Of a stretch of 12,869 nt of DNA, positions 12,235 to 12,869 are shown one piece after another. The notes under the pieces were generated by a model. That model had not been told where the DNA came from, did not search any database, and saw nothing but the letters and a program-made list of their open reading frames with translations. Source of the stretch: an uncultured Erysipelotrichaceae bacterium (GTDB lineage: Bacteria; Bacillota_I; Bacilli_A; RFN20; CAG-826); the NCBI GenBank assembly GCA_902801805.1, contig CADCJP010000018.1, positions 3,457 through 16,325 of the forward strand, in the 5' to 3' direction. Each line of letters starts with the position of its first letter. Position 1 is the first letter of the stretch. Both the position numbers and the translations under genes were made by a program.

Positions 12235-12869
12235 ATATTTATCTTTCCAACCATCAATGAATTTCTCGTCCCTGAGCATTCTGATTTCATCAGAGTAAGG
12301 GGCGTTTTCATTAATGTAAGGTGTTTCTAAGATCTTTGGAATATTCCTTAATAATGGGTGATTAGCGATTTTGCATAAGGCTTCAAAGCCGATTTCGCCA
12401 TATCCAATATTCTCATGACGGTCTTTATGAGCGCCTCTGATATTCTTAGAATCGTTAAGATGGACCACTAAAAGGCGGTCTAGACCAATGATTCTATCAA
12501 ACTCGGCTAATAACTCATCTGGATCGTTAACGTTGTAGCCAGCGTCATGTACGTGGCATGTATCAAGGCATACGCCTAAACGGTTTGTATACTTGCATGT
12601 ATCGAGAATCTTTTTGACATCTTCAAAGCATGTTCCAATTTCAGAACCCTTGCCTGCCATAGTTTCTATGGCAATCATCACGTCAGTGCCATCTTGAGAA
12701 AGAACGATGTCTAAGTTCTCCGCTAAAGTTTTGATGGCTTCTTCAGCACCTAAACCTAAATGGTTACCTGGATGTAAAACAATCATCTTAGCGCCAAAGG
12801 CGGCTGTTCTTCTTAATTCATTAATTAATGTCTTATTTGTAAGTTCTAATAAATCAGGGCGATTCTTAT
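12226..12869 (-). CDS. nfo: Endonuclease IV, 5' end beyond the window
   Basis: AP endonuclease of base-excision repair, cutting 5' to abasic sites with a trinuclear zinc centre. The window holds the C-terminal 213 residues. The frame stays open through the right edge, reading KNRPDLLELTNKTLINELRR then TAAFGAKMIVLHPGNH, so the Met at 12786 is internal. About 70 N-terminal residues of a typical 280-residue protein are missing. Zinc ligands present are the His of LHPGNH, Glu of AIETMAGKG, Asp and His of CLDTCH, His of VVHLNDS, Asp and His of HKDRHENIG, and Glu of ILETP. Only the first His of the usual set lies outside. It converges on ispG with a 9-base stop-end overlap. The stop is TAA. Confidence 0.95.
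   Translation of the reverse strand, partial: KNRPDLLELTNKTLINELRRTAAFGAKMIVLHPGNHLGLGAEEAIKTLAENLDIVLSQDGTDVMIAIETMAGKGSEIGTCFEDVKKILDTCKYTNRLGVCLDTCHVHDAGYNVNDPDELLAEFDRIIGLDRLLVVHLNDSKNIRGAHKDRHENIGYGEIGFEALCKIANHPLLRNIPKILETPYINENAPYSDEIRMLRDEKFIDGWKDKYLA

Noticed and set aside
333..12869. Use of TGA as tryptophan (code 4)
   Set aside because: All genes are full length under the standard code and their tryptophans are TGG, which would not be expected in an AT-rich code-4 genome.
1..12869. Defence island, mobile element, CRISPR array, riboswitch, tRNA or rRNA
   Set aside because: I looked for transposases, spaced direct repeats, T-box or riboswitch-like leaders and RNA genes and found none; leaders here are too short for known riboswitches.

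Overview
This AT-rich window is a chromosomal housekeeping segment from a Gram-positive, low-GC bacterium of the Bacilli/Mollicutes side of the Firmicutes. The evidence is the yqeG-yqeH-yhbY-nadD/yqeK cluster, a ParC/ParE pair divergent from plsY, the small YneF membrane protein and a 185-residue EF-P. The NadD-YqeK fusion, the atypical EF-P loop and the absence of TGA stop codons point to a lineage near the Mollicutes, but one that uses the standard code. No assignment below that level is supported by sequence reading alone.

Layout. Bases 1-332 hold a terminator for an off-window plus-strand gene, then a non-coding stretch with three clustered DnaA-box-like 9-mers, then the terminator of the first operon. 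Bases 333-3367 (minus) are a compact yqeG > yqeH > yhbY > nadD-yqeK operon for ribosome assembly, NAD synthesis and Ap4A turnover. Bases 3368-3559 hold a near-perfect 26-bp palindrome upstream of yqeG and three hairpins behind parC. Bases 3560-8137 (minus) encode both subunits of topoisomerase IV, parE then parC. A divergent promoter region (8138-8234) separates parE from plsY (plus), the acyltransferase that starts phospholipid synthesis. Bases 9081-9387 carry only a decayed minus-strand coding remnant. Bases 9413-11087 (minus) hold rpmG, a metallo-hydrolase, efp and yneF. A second divergent region (11088-11184) precedes ispG (plus, MEP isoprenoid pathway), whose stop codon overlaps that of a convergent, truncated endonuclease IV gene running off the right edge.

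Together these are core functions: chromosome decatenation, ribosome assembly and translation, NAD, lipid and isoprenoid synthesis, and base-excision repair. I see no mobile element, CRISPR array, tRNA, rRNA or defence system. The points that deserve a second look are the DnaA-box cluster, an EF-P lacking the usual modifiable lysine, an apparently leaderless ispG, the palindrome before yqeG, a clamp-binding-like tail on ParC, the pseudogene, and the complete avoidance of TGA stops.
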